From assembly GCA_031549685.1 (NCBI GenBank), contig JAVBPG010000009.1:55058-119057 (forward strand): a DNA stretch of 64,000 nt, written 5' to 3'. Numbering within the stretch: position 1 is the first letter of the stretch; every line of letters starts with the position of its first letter. Under the pieces are notes generated by a model. The model saw only the letters and a list, made by a program, of their open reading frames with translations. It searched no databases and was not told the origin of the DNA. Shown here piece by piece: positions 15,597-24,083 of this stretch. Position numbers and translations under genes: made by a program. Source of the DNA: JAITMY01 sp031549685 (GTDB taxonomy: Bacteria; Bacteroidota; Bacteroidia; Bacteroidales; UBA932).

Positions 15597-17450
15597 ATGC
15601 AAAATATTATTCAGCTTTTACCCGATAGCGTGGCCAACCAGATTGCCGCCGGCGAGGTAGTGCAGCGTCCGGCCTCGGTGGTAAAAGAGCTGGTGGAAAA
15701 TGCCATTGATGCCGGCGCCACCGCCGTGAGCATCATCATAAAGGATGCGGGCAGCACGCTGGTGCAGGTGGTGGACAACGGCTGCGGCATGAGCGAGCTC
15801 GATGCCCGCCTGGCCTTCGAGCGCCACGCCACCTCCAAAATCCGCTCGGCGGCCGACCTGTTCCAGCTCCACACCTTTGGCTTTAGGGGCGAGGCTCTGG
15901 CCTCCATTGTTTCCATTGCCGAGGTGGAGGTGAAAACGCGCACTGCCGATAGCGAGGTGGGTACGCGCCTGCTCATAAGCGGCTCGGAGGTGCAGCAGCA
16001 GGAACCCGTAGCCTGCCCCGTGGGCACATCCATTGCCGTAAAAAATTTGTTTTATAACGTTCCGGCGCGCCGCAAGTTTCTCAAAAAGCCCGAAACCGAA
16101 TTTCGCCACATCGAAACCGAGCTGAGGCGCATAGCGCTGTGCCACCCCGGGGTGGCGCTTACGCTGTACGACGATGGTAAAAAAGTGTTTGACCTGGTGG
16201 CCGCCGGGCTCAAGCAGCGCATTGTGGCGCTGTTTGGCACCGTAAAAGGCACCAGGGGCCTGATAGATGTGGAGGTAAAAACGCAGGTGGTGCGGCTGAA
16301 CGGCTTTGTTACCATTCCCGAAAATGCGACTAAGGAGCAGGATAAGCAGTTCCTGTTTGTCAACGGGCGGTACTTCCAGAGCGCCTACTTCCGCAGCGCC
16401 GTGCAGCGCGCCTACGAGCAGCTGCTGCCCCAGGGCAGCTATCCGTCATACTTCATTTACCTGGAGGTTGACCCCGCCAAAATAGACGTGAACATCCATC
16501 CCACCAAAACCGAAATAAAGTTTGAGGACGAGCAGGTGATATGGCAAATACTGCATGCCGCCGTGCGCGAGTCCATTGGTAAGTACGCCCTTGCCCCCAC
16601 GCTCGATTTTGAAACCTCGGGCACCGTCGAAATACCGGTGCTGCGCCCCGATACGGTGGTTACGGTGCCGCAGGTGGCCGTTGACCCGAGCTACAATCCG
16701 TTTAACGAGGGCGGAAAATCGGGGGCGAAAAGGTCATCGCAAAATCCGCGAGAGTGGCAAAAGCTGTACGACGATATTACGGCCAAGGACCACCCGTTTT
16801 TTCGCGGCGGACAGCCGGAGGAGAGCATTACCATTGCCTCCAAAATAAACGGCGATGCGGAGGAGCAACCCAAGGCGCTGACCGTGCCGCAGAGCAAATT
16901 TTTTCAGCTCAAGACCAAATATATCCTCACGCCGGCCAAGTCGGGGCTTTTGCTTATCGACCAGGTGCGCGCCCACCGGCGCGTGCTGTACGAGCAGCTG
17001 TTGGAGCAGGTAAGCAGCGCGGCGCCCTCGCAGCAGGAGCTCTTTCCGCAGGCGGTGCAGCTGGCGCCCGCCGACCATGCGCTGCTGCTGAGCGTGCAGG
17101 ACGAGCTGCTGCACATGGGGCTTGAGGTGTGCGATTTTGGCGGACATACCGTGGTGGTGCAGGCCATGCCCGCGGCGGCGGTGGAGAAAAATCCCGCGGC
17201 GCTGGTGGAGGAGCTGGTGGCGCTGCTCAGGGCCGAGGAAAAATCGCTGCACGAGAACCACCGGCATGTGCTGGCCGCCAGCATGGCCGAGAGCATGGCC
17301 ATTGGCGCCGGAAAAGCGCTGAGCGAGGATGAAATGCAGCGCCTGGTTACGCAGCTGCTGGCCTGCGCCTCGCCCGATGTTTGCCCCAACGGAAAACCCA
17401 CCATGAGCATTGTGAGCATGGAGGAAATAGATAAAAAGTTTTTGAAGTAA
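15597..17450 (+). CDS. mutL: DNA mismatch repair protein MutL
   Basis: Mismatch-repair matchmaker that links MutS to downstream nicking and excision. The protein is 617 residues from the ATG at 15597 (MQNIIQLLPDSVANQIAAGE); an in-frame TTG six bases upstream is less likely. The GHKL ATPase motifs are present: ELVENAIDAGA, VVDNGCGM, RHATSKI and GFRGEALASI. In the C-terminal domain, the DQHA(x)2E endonuclease motif is not canonical: it reads DQVRAHRRVLYE, so intrinsic nicking activity is doubtful. It lies 33 nt after the Rieske-like gene. Confidence 0.95.
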   Translation: MQNIIQLLPDSVANQIAAGEVVQRPASVVKELVENAIDAGATAVSIIIKDAGSTLVQVVDNGCGMSELDARLAFERHATSKIRSAADLFQLHTFGFRGEALASIVSIAEVEVKTRTADSEVGTRLLISGSEVQQQEPVACPVGTSIAVKNLFYNVPARRKFLKKPETEFRHIETELRRIALCHPGVALTLYDDGKKVFDLVAAGLKQRIVALFGTVKGTRGLIDVEVKTQVVRLNGFVTIPENATKEQDKQFLFVNGRYFQSAYFRSAVQRAYEQLLPQGSYPSYFIYLEVDPAKIDVNIHPTKTEIKFEDEQVIWQILHAAVRESIGKYALAPTLDFETSGTVEIPVLRPDTVVTVPQVAVDPSYNPFNEGGKSGAKRSSQNPREWQKLYDDITAKDHPFFRGGQPEESITIASKINGDAEEQPKALTVPQSKFFQLKTKYILTPAKSGLLLIDQVRAHRRVLYEQLLEQVSSAAPSQQELFPQAVQLAPADHALLLSVQDELLHMGLEVCDFGGHTVVVQAMPAAAVEKNPAALVEELVALLRAEEKSLHENHRHVLAASMAESMAIGAGKALSEDEMQRLVTQLLACASPDVCPNGKPTMSIVSMEEIDKKFLK

Positions 17451-17494
17451 TGAATAGTTGATAGAAGATAAAAGGACAAAAAGCACAAGGAACT

Positions 17495-17502
17495 TATCTT
17501 TG
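17495..17502 (+). promoter_or_regulatory. -7 element (TATCTTTG) for the rhomboid gene
   Basis: Exact TAnnTTTG match in the 109-nt mutL-rhomboid gap, 57 nt before the ATG at 17560. This suggests that the rhomboid gene has its own promoter. Confidence 0.45.
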
Positions 17503-17559
17503 CTCTTGTTGTCCCTGCTCCTTGCTCTTTTTGCTTATGATTTTTAATTTTTAATTGCG

Positions 17560-18360
17560 ATGCGAAACATTACCCCTGTCGTAAAGGTTTTAATAATAAT
17601 CAACGTTGCGCTGCTCTTGCTTACCATGCTGCTCGAGCGCGTAGGAGTTGACCTGGTGCGCTACCTGGCGCTGTACTATCCGGCCTCGGACTACTTTATG
17701 CCGCACCAGCTTATTACGCACCTGTTCATGCATGGCGGTTGGACTCATCTGCTTTTTAACATGTACGCCCTATGGATGTTCGGCAGCGCGCTGGAGCAGG
17801 TGTGGGGCGGCAAGCGCTTTTTGCTGTACTACATGGTAACCGGCCTTGGCGCGGCGGCGCTGCACACCTTTGTCAACTGGATTGAAATATCGAAGGTGCA
17901 GCAGGCGGCCCTGGCCACCATCAACTCGCTCAACCCCGACACCTTCATGGCCTTTATCAACACCTACTTTTCCGATAAGGTAAACCACGAGGTAATAGAT
18001 AACTTTGTGAGCAAGTGGGAAACCATGAGCAACAGCCCTATCCTTGTGGCGCAGGCCGAAGAAGTAATTCGCAACCTGGGCACAAGCATAATGAACATTC
18101 CCACGGTGGGGGCGAGCGGCGCCATATTCGGCGTGTTGCTGGCCTTCGGCATGCTCTTTCCCAACACGCAGCTCATGCTGCTGTTCCCGCCCATACCGGT
18201 TAAGGCCAAGTGGTTTGTTATTGCCTACGGCGCCATTGAGCTGGGCCTGGGCTTTTACAATCCGGGCAGCAACGTTGCCCACTTTGCGCACGTGGGCGGT
18301 ATGATTTTCGGCTACTTCCTCATTAAATACTGGCAAAAAAAGACCACCCATTTTTATTAG
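17560..18360 (+). CDS. Rhomboid-family intramembrane serine protease
   Basis: A 266-residue membrane protein. The catalytic dyad is visible: Ser186 in GASGAIFG and His244 in HFAHVGGMIFG. The HxxxN-type segment reads HGGWTHLLFNMYALWMFG. A polar insertion of roughly 80 residues separates the third helix from the Ser helix; it may be a substrate-gating or periplasmic element. The protease cleaves membrane proteins within the bilayer; the substrate is unknown. It is followed by a TTATCCGCTGTCCG inverted repeat and then the EEP gene. Confidence 0.9.
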   Translation: MRNITPVVKVLIIINVALLLLTMLLERVGVDLVRYLALYYPASDYFMPHQLITHLFMHGGWTHLLFNMYALWMFGSALEQVWGGKRFLLYYMVTGLGAAALHTFVNWIEISKVQQAALATINSLNPDTFMAFINTYFSDKVNHEVIDNFVSKWETMSNSPILVAQAEEVIRNLGTSIMNIPTVGASGAIFGVLLAFGMLFPNTQLMLLFPPIPVKAKWFVIAYGAIELGLGFYNPGSNVAHFAHVGGMIFGYFLIKYWQKKTTHFY

Positions 18361-18362
18361 TG

Positions 18363-18411
18363 CACAGCGGACTGTGGATAGCGGAGCTGTCCGTTATCCG
18401 CTGTCCGTCGT
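18363..18411. repeat. Imperfect inverted repeat (AGCGGAC / GTCCG type)
   Basis: Imperfect arms of about 20 nt around AGCTG. It resembles the repeat at 44091-44147, which also carries TTATCCGTTGTCC-like sequence. Confidence 0.5.
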
Positions 18412-18426
18412 ACATTTTTCACTGAA

Positions 18427-19539
18427 TTGCGCCGATTTATTTACATACTTCTTTTGCTCGTTAACGCGGCGGTGGCGGTGGCCCTGGGCTTGTCGTGCCT
18501 GTCGGCGTACGTGAGCCCCGAGCGCGCGTGGTGGCTGCCGTTTTTTGGGCTGGCCTTTGCCCCGCTGCTGCTTGCCAACCTTTCCTTTGCGGCGCTGTGG
18601 CTGGTATTCCGCAAGTGGAAAACTTTGCTGCTGCCGCTCGCCTTTATTTTGCTTGGCGCCGGCTTTGTGCGTACGCTGGTGCGCCCGCCTTTCGGCAAAA
18701 AAACGGAGCTGAAGTCGGAGCTCAAGATTCTTACCTACAACGTCAACCTTTTTGGCCTCAAGCGGCACTACCGCGACACGTCAACCTACCGGCAGGTGGC
18801 CGATTTTATTACGCGCGAAAAGTTTGATGTGGTGTGCCTGCAGGAGTTTTACATGCACAACAAGCTGTGGAGCGAGCAGCAGCTCTTTGATAAAATGCAG
18901 CGCCTGCCGTACCGCCACGTTTACTACAACCCCCGCTACAGCGTTAACCGCAAGAGCAGCCGCTACGGCGTGGCCACGCTGAGCAGGTACCCCATTGTGG
19001 GTCGCGGCAGCATTGCGTTCGACAAGAGCGAGAACTCGGCCATATACACCGATGTGGCGCTGCCCTTCGATACCATCCGGTTTTACAACGTGCACTTCCA
19101 GTCCATAGGGCTGGCCGGCGAGGAGCGCGATTTGATAACCGACGAGGGCTTTTTGCTGGACCCGAAGAAGGAGAAGCGCAAAATTTTTGGCCGCATGTAC
19201 CTCAAGCTCCAGAAAGCATTTTTGCAGCGCGCCCGGCAGGTGGACGCGGTGGCGGAGCACATGCGGAGCTCGCCCCACGCGGTGGTGGTCTGCGGCGATT
19301 TTAACGACACGCCCGTATCGTACACCTACCACAGCATCCGTGGCAAGCTGCGCGACGGATTTCTGGATGCCGGCCGTGGAGTCATGTCTACCTATAGAAG
19401 TGTAATTCCTTCTTTTAGAATCGATTACATTTTATACGACGAGGCCTACAGGGCCAACGCATACTACTGCCCCAACATTGGCTACTCCGACCACTACCCG
19501 CTGGTTTGCCGCCTGACGGGTAGCGCTAAGGCTAAGTAA
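18427..19539 (+). CDS. Endonuclease/exonuclease/phosphatase family membrane protein
   Basis: A 370-residue protein with two to three N-terminal membrane helices followed by an EEP (DNase I-like) domain: LTYNVNLFG, VVCLQEFYMHN with the metal-binding Glu, VVCGDFNDTPVSYTY, and the terminal SDHYPLV with catalytic Asp-His. Membrane-tethered EEP proteins of this layout are common in Bacteroidota; the substrate (nucleic acid, phospholipid or phosphoester) is not known. No ATG or GTG precedes the helices, so the start is TTG at 18427. Confidence 0.8.
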   Translation: MRRFIYILLLLVNAAVAVALGLSCLSAYVSPERAWWLPFFGLAFAPLLLANLSFAALWLVFRKWKTLLLPLAFILLGAGFVRTLVRPPFGKKTELKSELKILTYNVNLFGLKRHYRDTSTYRQVADFITREKFDVVCLQEFYMHNKLWSEQQLFDKMQRLPYRHVYYNPRYSVNRKSSRYGVATLSRYPIVGRGSIAFDKSENSAIYTDVALPFDTIRFYNVHFQSIGLAGEERDLITDEGFLLDPKKEKRKIFGRMYLKLQKAFLQRARQVDAVAEHMRSSPHAVVVCGDFNDTPVSYTYHSIRGKLRDGFLDAGRGVMSTYRSVIPSFRIDYILYDEAYRANAYYCPNIGYSDHYPLVCRLTGSAKAK

Positions 19540-19568
19540 GCGCCGGAAGGGCGCTGCGGTATTTGCAC

Positions 19569-19599
19569 TTGCGCAATTACCACTTTTACGCTACCTTTG
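19569..19599 (+). promoter_or_regulatory. Complete promoter TTG-N20-TACCTTTG for ftsX
   Basis: TTG at 19569-19571 and TACCTTTG at 19592-19599. The -7 box ends 24 nt before the ATG at 19624, which settles that start over the in-frame codon at 19597 lying inside the promoter. Confidence 0.65.
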
Positions 19600-19623
19600 C
19601 TTTTCTACATTTTTGAACAAGCT

Positions 19624-20511
19624 ATGTCAAAAGTATCGAAGAAGGATTCCTACACCTCGCGTCGGCTGCGCAACTCCTACGTTTCAACGGTGGTAAGCAT
19701 TTCGTTGGTGCTGTTTATGCTGGGCCTCATGAGCCTGCTGCTGCTCAACGCCAACCGCCTGTCGCGCTACGTGAAGGAGCACATCGGGTTTTCGGTGGTG
19801 CTGCAGGACAACGCTTCGGAGGCCGACATAGCCTGGCTGCGCAAGCAGCTCGATGTGGCGCCCTACGTGCGCGAAACCAAGTTCATCTCCAAGGACGATG
19901 CGGAGCGCGAGCTGCGCGAAATGCTGGGCGAGGATTTTGTGGAGTTCTTAGGCTACAACCCGCTGCCCGTTTCCATTGAGGCAAAGCTGCGCCACCAGTA
20001 CGCCAATAATGACAGCATTGCGGTCATCGAGCACGAGCTGCGCGAGTTTAAGCAGGTAAAGGAGGTTACCTACCAGAAATCGCTCATCAGCTTAGTTAAC
20101 GACAACGTGAATAAAATCAGCCTGCTGCTGCTGCTGTTTAGCGCCCTGCTGCTGTTCGTGTCGCTGGTGCAAATCAACAACACCATTCGCCTTTCCATCT
20201 ACTCGCGCCGCTTCCTGATCAACACCCTGAAGCTGGTGGGCGCCACCCGCAGCTTTATTATTAAGCCCTTCCTGGCCAAGAGCGCGCTGCACGGCATCGT
20301 CTCGGCCATGATAGCCATGGCGCTGATTGGCGGGCTGGTGTACGCGGCGCGCAACCAAATGGGCAGCGAAATGATGCAGCTGATAACGCCCGAGGTAATG
20401 GGCGCGCTGTTTTTGTGCGTGCTGCTGCTCGGCATCGCGGTGGGAGTGCTCTCCACCTTTTTTGCGGTGAACCGCTTTTTGAACATGAAAACGGATGAGC
20501 TCTACTACTAA
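19624..20511 (+). CDS. ftsX: Cell division protein FtsX
   Basis: Permease-like partner of the FtsE ATPase, which controls peptidoglycan hydrolases at the division septum. The protein is 295 residues with an N-terminal helix, a periplasmic domain of about 120 residues, and three further helices of the MacB/FtsX type ending NRFLNMKTDELYY. It leads the run ftsX-DUF3098-uppP-truB-queA, a gene order I recognise from many Bacteroidota genomes. No ftsE gene is adjacent. Confidence 0.93.
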   Translation: MSKVSKKDSYTSRRLRNSYVSTVVSISLVLFMLGLMSLLLLNANRLSRYVKEHIGFSVVLQDNASEADIAWLRKQLDVAPYVRETKFISKDDAERELREMLGEDFVEFLGYNPLPVSIEAKLRHQYANNDSIAVIEHELREFKQVKEVTYQKSLISLVNDNVNKISLLLLLFSALLLFVSLVQINNTIRLSIYSRRFLINTLKLVGATRSFIIKPFLAKSALHGIVSAMIAMALIGGLVYAARNQMGSEMMQLITPEVMGALFLCVLLLGIAVGVLSTFFAVNRFLNMKTDELYY

Positions 20512-20527
20512 TTCAAAAGTATTTTTG

Positions 20528-20639
20528 TCATTGCGGGCCCTGACTTGTAGGGGTAAACATTGACCCGCCACCGAAACGAAGTGAAGTTCGGCGAAGCCAA
20601 TCCCCTGTCGGGAGATCCCGAATCAAGTTCGGGATGACA
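20528..20639. repeat. TCATTGCGG...GGGATGACA dispersed element
   Basis: Begins TCATTGCGGGCC and ends AAGTTCGGGATGACA. It contains GAAGTTCGGCGAAGCCAATC, a segment partly shared with the copies at 34019 and 42960. About 110 nt, intergenic between ftsX and the DUF3098 gene. Confidence 0.75.
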
Positions 20640-20701
20640 ATGCTTAATTCTTGAATTTTTAAACCTTAAACTTTAAATTTAAATCTTTGAATCAAAAAAA
20701 T

Positions 20702-20986
20702 ATGGCAAAAGAAACAAACAAGGCAGATGTAAAAGCGGCTCCTGCCAAAACCGATAAGGCAAAAACCTTTGCCCTTGGCCCGCAAAACTACAAGCTCATG
20801 CTCATTGGCTTCGGCATTATTGTGCTCGGATTTATACTGATGAGCGGCGGCAAATCGGCCGACCCCACCGTGTTTAACGGCGAAGAACTGTACAGCTTTC
20901 GCCGGATAACGCTGGCGCCCATTGTGGTAGTTTTCGGCTTCGCGTTCGAAATCTACGCCATCATGAAAAGGCCTAAAGCCAACTAA
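20702..20986 (+). CDS. DUF3098 family membrane protein
   Basis: A 94-residue protein from the ATG at 20702; the in-frame TTG at 20687 is less likely. A lysine/alanine-rich cytoplasmic start is followed by two membrane helices (LMLIGFGIIVLGFILMSGG and the helix starting at APIVVVFGFAFEIYAIM). The length and position between ftsX and uppP match DUF3098, a Bacteroidota family of unknown role, presumably in envelope or division biology by context. Confidence 0.85.
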   Translation: MAKETNKADVKAAPAKTDKAKTFALGPQNYKLMLIGFGIIVLGFILMSGGKSADPTVFNGEELYSFRRITLAPIVVVFGFAFEIYAIMKRPKAN

Positions 20987-21055
20987 TTTAAGGATTCAAG
21001 GATTTAAAAATTCAAAAATTTGAATCCTTGAATGTTGAATTTTTGAATTGAGCTT

Positions 21056-21850
21056 ATGGATATTTTTCAAACCATTGTTGTGGCCATTGTCGAGGGGCTT
21101 ACGGAGTTTTTGCCCGTATCGTCCACCGGCCACATGATACTTGCCCAAAGCCTGCTGGGCGTGGAGAGCACGCCCTTTGTCAAGGCCTTTACCGTCAACA
21201 TTCAGCTGGGCGCCATACTATCGGTGCTGGTGCTTTACTGGAAGCGCTTTTTTCAAACCGTTGACTTTTACCTCAAGCTTTTTGTGGCGTTTATTCCCGC
21301 CGCCGTCATCGGCTTTTTGTTAGGCGACTACATTGACATGCTGCTTGAGAGCGTGTTTACCGTGGCGCTGATGCTGGTGCTGGGCGGCGTGGTCATGCTG
21401 TTTGTGGATAAGTGGTTTAGCAAGCCCAGCCAAGACCAGAGCATGAGCAACGCGCGGGCGCTGAAAATCGGCCTTGCGCAGTGCATTGCCATGATACCCG
21501 GCGTATCGCGCTCGGCCGCCACCATTGTGGGCGGCATGGCCACGGGGCTCAACCGCAAAACGGCCGCCGAGTTTTCGTTCTTCCTTGCCGTACCCACCAT
21601 GTTTGCCGCCTCGGCCTACAAGCTGATTAAGGATTACAAAATTCTTTTTGCCGAGGAGAACGTGCGCGAAAACCTCGTGCTGCTTGGCATCGGTAACCTT
21701 GTGGCGTTTGTGGTGGGCGTGCTGGCCATCCGGTTCTTTATAAGCTTTCTTACGCGCTACGGCTTCAAGGTGTTTGGCTGGTACCGCATTGTGGTGGGCG
21801 CCGTAATACTGGTGCTGCTGGCCTGCGGCGTGAATTTGACGGTGCTGTAA
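21056..21850 (+). CDS. uppP: Undecaprenyl-diphosphate phosphatase
   Basis: Integral membrane enzyme (BacA/UppP) that recycles undecaprenyl-PP to the monophosphate carrier for peptidoglycan and other envelope polymers; it also confers bacitracin tolerance. The protein is 264 residues. Active-site motifs are EGLTEFLPVSSTGHMIL near the start and PGVSRSAATIVGG around residues 145-160. It lies 69 nt after DUF3098; the gap holds an AAGGATTCAA/TTGAATCCTT inverted repeat. Confidence 0.95.
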   Translation: MDIFQTIVVAIVEGLTEFLPVSSTGHMILAQSLLGVESTPFVKAFTVNIQLGAILSVLVLYWKRFFQTVDFYLKLFVAFIPAAVIGFLLGDYIDMLLESVFTVALMLVLGGVVMLFVDKWFSKPSQDQSMSNARALKIGLAQCIAMIPGVSRSAATIVGGMATGLNRKTAAEFSFFLAVPTMFAASAYKLIKDYKILFAEENVRENLVLLGIGNLVAFVVGVLAIRFFISFLTRYGFKVFGWYRIVVGAVILVLLACGVNLTVL

Positions 21851-21863
21851 ACTACTATGAGGT

Positions 21864-21992
21864 TGTTCAAAAAGTCCTTTCACAAGAATTTGTCATTGCG
21901 GGCTTGACCCGCAATCCCCTGAAAGTGAATACCACTTTGATAAGTGGATCCCCACGCCCGGCGTAGCGGGGTGACAGCCCTTTTGAACAGCT
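21864..21992. repeat. TCATTGCGGG dispersed element with outer inverted repeat
   Basis: An outer pair TGTTCAAAA / TTTTGAACA (near 21865 and 21981) encloses a TCATTGCGGGCTTGACCCGC hairpin and a GTGGATCC...GGGGTGACA part. It ends 18 nt before the truB start. Confidence 0.7.
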
Positions 21993-22009
21993 TCGTAAAT
22001 TCTAACACC

Positions 22010-22681
22010 TTGAACATAGAATCCAAAATATTAGTCCTTGACAAACCCTACGGCTGGTCGTCGTTTGATGCCATACGCTACGTGCAGCGCATTATCAGGC
22101 AAAAAACGGGCGAGAAGAAGTTTAAAATCGGCCACGCCGGTACGCTCGACCCGCTGGCCACGGGCGTGCTCATACTTTGCATAGGCAAGGCCACCAAGCA
22201 GGCCGAGGCGCTGCAGGCCGAGCAAAAGGAGTACGTGGCGCAGGTTTGCTTTGGCGCCACCACGCCCTCGTACGATTTGGAAACCGAGCTTACGCCTACC
22301 CCCAACGCTCCCGCCGTTACCCGCGGGCAGCTGGAGGAGCAGCTGCAAAAGATGCTGGGCGAGCAGCTGCAAATGCCCCCGCACTTTTCGGCCAAGCAGG
22401 TCGATGGGCAGCGCGCATACGCCCTGGCGCGCCAGGGCGTTGAGGTGGATATAAAGCACTCGTTGATAAATATTTACGAACTAAAGATTTTGTCGTTCGA
22501 GTACCCCTACGCCTCCATTTTAGTTGCCTGCAGCAAGGGGACTTACATTCGCTCCTTTGCCCACGACCTGGGGCAGGCCTTGGGCTGCGGCGCCTACCTG
22601 AGCGGGCTGCGCCGCACGGCAAGCGGCCACTTCAATATTCAGCAAAGCGTTGATATAGTTAGCGTTGTCGATATGCTGTAG
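22010..22681 (+). CDS. truB: tRNA pseudouridine(55) synthase
   Basis: Makes the universal pseudouridine 55 in the tRNA T-loop. The catalytic Asp is in GHAGTLDPLATGVLIL; the KPYGWSSFDAI start and the C-terminal GTYIRSFAHDLG (YIR motif) are present. I place the start at TTG 22010 (NIESKILVLDKP follows), giving 223 residues, because upstream codons fall inside the dispersed repeat. No ATG or GTG occurs between that repeat and the first conserved residues. Confidence 0.9.
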   Translation: MNIESKILVLDKPYGWSSFDAIRYVQRIIRQKTGEKKFKIGHAGTLDPLATGVLILCIGKATKQAEALQAEQKEYVAQVCFGATTPSYDLETELTPTPNAPAVTRGQLEEQLQKMLGEQLQMPPHFSAKQVDGQRAYALARQGVEVDIKHSLINIYELKILSFEYPYASILVACSKGTYIRSFAHDLGQALGCGAYLSGLRRTASGHFNIQQSVDIVSVVDML

Positions 22682-22841
22682 GCTGCCACCCGATGGGGAT
22701 TTGCAACTTTTTAACATTCAGACAGTTTGGCGTAACTCTTTTCCCCTCAGTTGAGCTTCAGCCCTACGATTCCTGCGGGATAATTTTTGTTAAAAAACGA
22801 AACAAAAACAGTTTTTACACGTATAAGTATTGTCGTTTTTG

Positions 22842-22849
22842 TAACTTTG
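22842..22849 (+). promoter_or_regulatory. -7 element (TAACTTTG) for queA
   Basis: Exact TAnnTTTG match 70 nt before the queA ATG, in the 237-nt truB-queA gap. No standard -33 is seen. Confidence 0.45.
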
Positions 22850-22918
22850 CATCCCAAATCTGGTTTTTAACGTCCTGAATTAGAAGAATATCACAATAAT
22901 TACCAACCCATTTTTATC

Positions 22919-23968
22919 ATGAAGCTCTCGCAGTACAAGTTTGCCCTCTCGCCGGATTTAATTGCCAAATTTCCGACCCCCAACCGCGATGAGTCGCGCC
23001 TGCTGGTGCTTCATAAAAAAACGGGTAAAATAGAGCACAAGGTTTTTAAGGATGTGCTCAGCTACTTCAACGACGGCGATGCCATGGTGTTCAACAATAC
23101 CAAGGTTTTTCCCGCCCGCCTTTACGGCAACAAGGAAAAAACCGGCGCGCAAATCGAAATATTTTTGCTGCGCGAGCTCAACCGCGAGCAGCGCCTGTGG
23201 GACGTGCTGGTGGATCCGGCGCGCAAAATCCGCATCGGCAACAAGCTGTACTTTGGCGACGACGACCTGGTGGCGGAGGTAATTGACAACACCACCTCGC
23301 GCGGCCGCACGCTGCGCTTTTTGTTCGACGGCGACCACGACAAGTTTAAAAAGTTGCTCTACAAGCTGGGCGAAACGCCTATACCACGCTGGGTTCGCCG
23401 CGAGGTGGTGCCGGAGGATGCCGAGCGCTACCAAACCATTTTTGCCAAGCACGAGGGCGCGGTAGCAGCTCCGTTTGCCGGCCTGCACTTCAGCCGGGAG
23501 CTCATGAAGCGCCTCGAAATTAAGGGGATTAACTTTGCCGAAATTACGCTGCACCTGGGCCTGGGCAGCTTCCGCATTATTGATGTGGAGGATTTGACTA
23601 AGCACAAAATGGACTCGGAGCAGGTTGAAATAACCGAGGAGGCAAGCAGGGTGGTGAACAGCGCCAAGCTGGCCAAAAGAAATGTTTGCGCCGTGGGTAC
23701 CACCGTTTTTCGCGCGCTGGAAACCAACGTTACCACGCTCAACACCATCAACCCCTTCAGCGGCTGGACCAACAAATTTATTTTCCCGCCCTACGATGTG
23801 GCCGTGCCCACGCACCTCATCACCAACTTCCACCTGCCGTACTCCACGCTGCTTATGATGGTGTCGGCGTTCTCGGGCTACGAGCTCATTATGGATACCT
23901 ACCAAAAGGCCATGAAGGAGAAGTACCGCTTTGGCAGCTACGGCGACGCCATGCTGATAATGGACTAA
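22919..23968 (+). CDS. queA: S-adenosylmethionine:tRNA ribosyltransferase-isomerase
   Basis: Transfers and isomerises the ribosyl group of SAM onto preQ1 in tRNA, the penultimate queuosine step. It is 349 residues, full length. The start MKLSQYKFALSPDLIAKFP and the ends of conserved blocks (TPIPRW, GAVAAPFAGLHFS, HLGLGSFR, PTHLITNFHLP) are clear. It closes the ftsX-to-queA run and is followed by a hairpin terminator. It has its own candidate promoter. Confidence 0.95.
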   Translation: MKLSQYKFALSPDLIAKFPTPNRDESRLLVLHKKTGKIEHKVFKDVLSYFNDGDAMVFNNTKVFPARLYGNKEKTGAQIEIFLLRELNREQRLWDVLVDPARKIRIGNKLYFGDDDLVAEVIDNTTSRGRTLRFLFDGDHDKFKKLLYKLGETPIPRWVRREVVPEDAERYQTIFAKHEGAVAAPFAGLHFSRELMKRLEIKGINFAEITLHLGLGSFRIIDVEDLTKHKMDSEQVEITEEASRVVNSAKLAKRNVCAVGTTVFRALETNVTTLNTINPFSGWTNKFIFPPYDVAVPTHLITNFHLPYSTLLMMVSAFSGYELIMDTYQKAMKEKYRFGSYGDAMLIMD

Positions 23969-24011
23969 ATTCAATGAATAATTGAAAATGGAGAATGGAG
24001 AATGGAGAATG

Positions 24012-24046
24012 AAAAACCGCGGACTTAATTTAAGTTCGCGGTTTTT
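24012..24046. terminator. Bidirectional terminator between queA and nadC
   Basis: Stem AAAAACCGCGGACTTA paired with TAAGTTCGCGGTTTTT (one mismatch) flanked by A and T runs on both sides. It sits within a larger imperfect inverted repeat of ATTCTCCATTCTCC type spanning roughly 23970-24084. Confidence 0.85.
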
Positions 24047-24083
24047 GGTTGAAGCCTGATTAATTCTCCATTCTCCATTGAAT

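Noticed and set aside
16734..17486. 250-codon minus-strand frame opposite mutL
   Set aside because: Antisense shadow of mutL with low-complexity His/Gln/Leu composition.
22693..22878. 61-codon frame between truB and queA
   Set aside because: It covers the queA promoter region and lacks homology-like features; Cys/Phe/Lys-rich chance frame.
22958..23974. 338-codon minus-strand frame opposite queA
   Set aside because: Shadow of queA; composition is His/Arg/Gly-rich and without domains.
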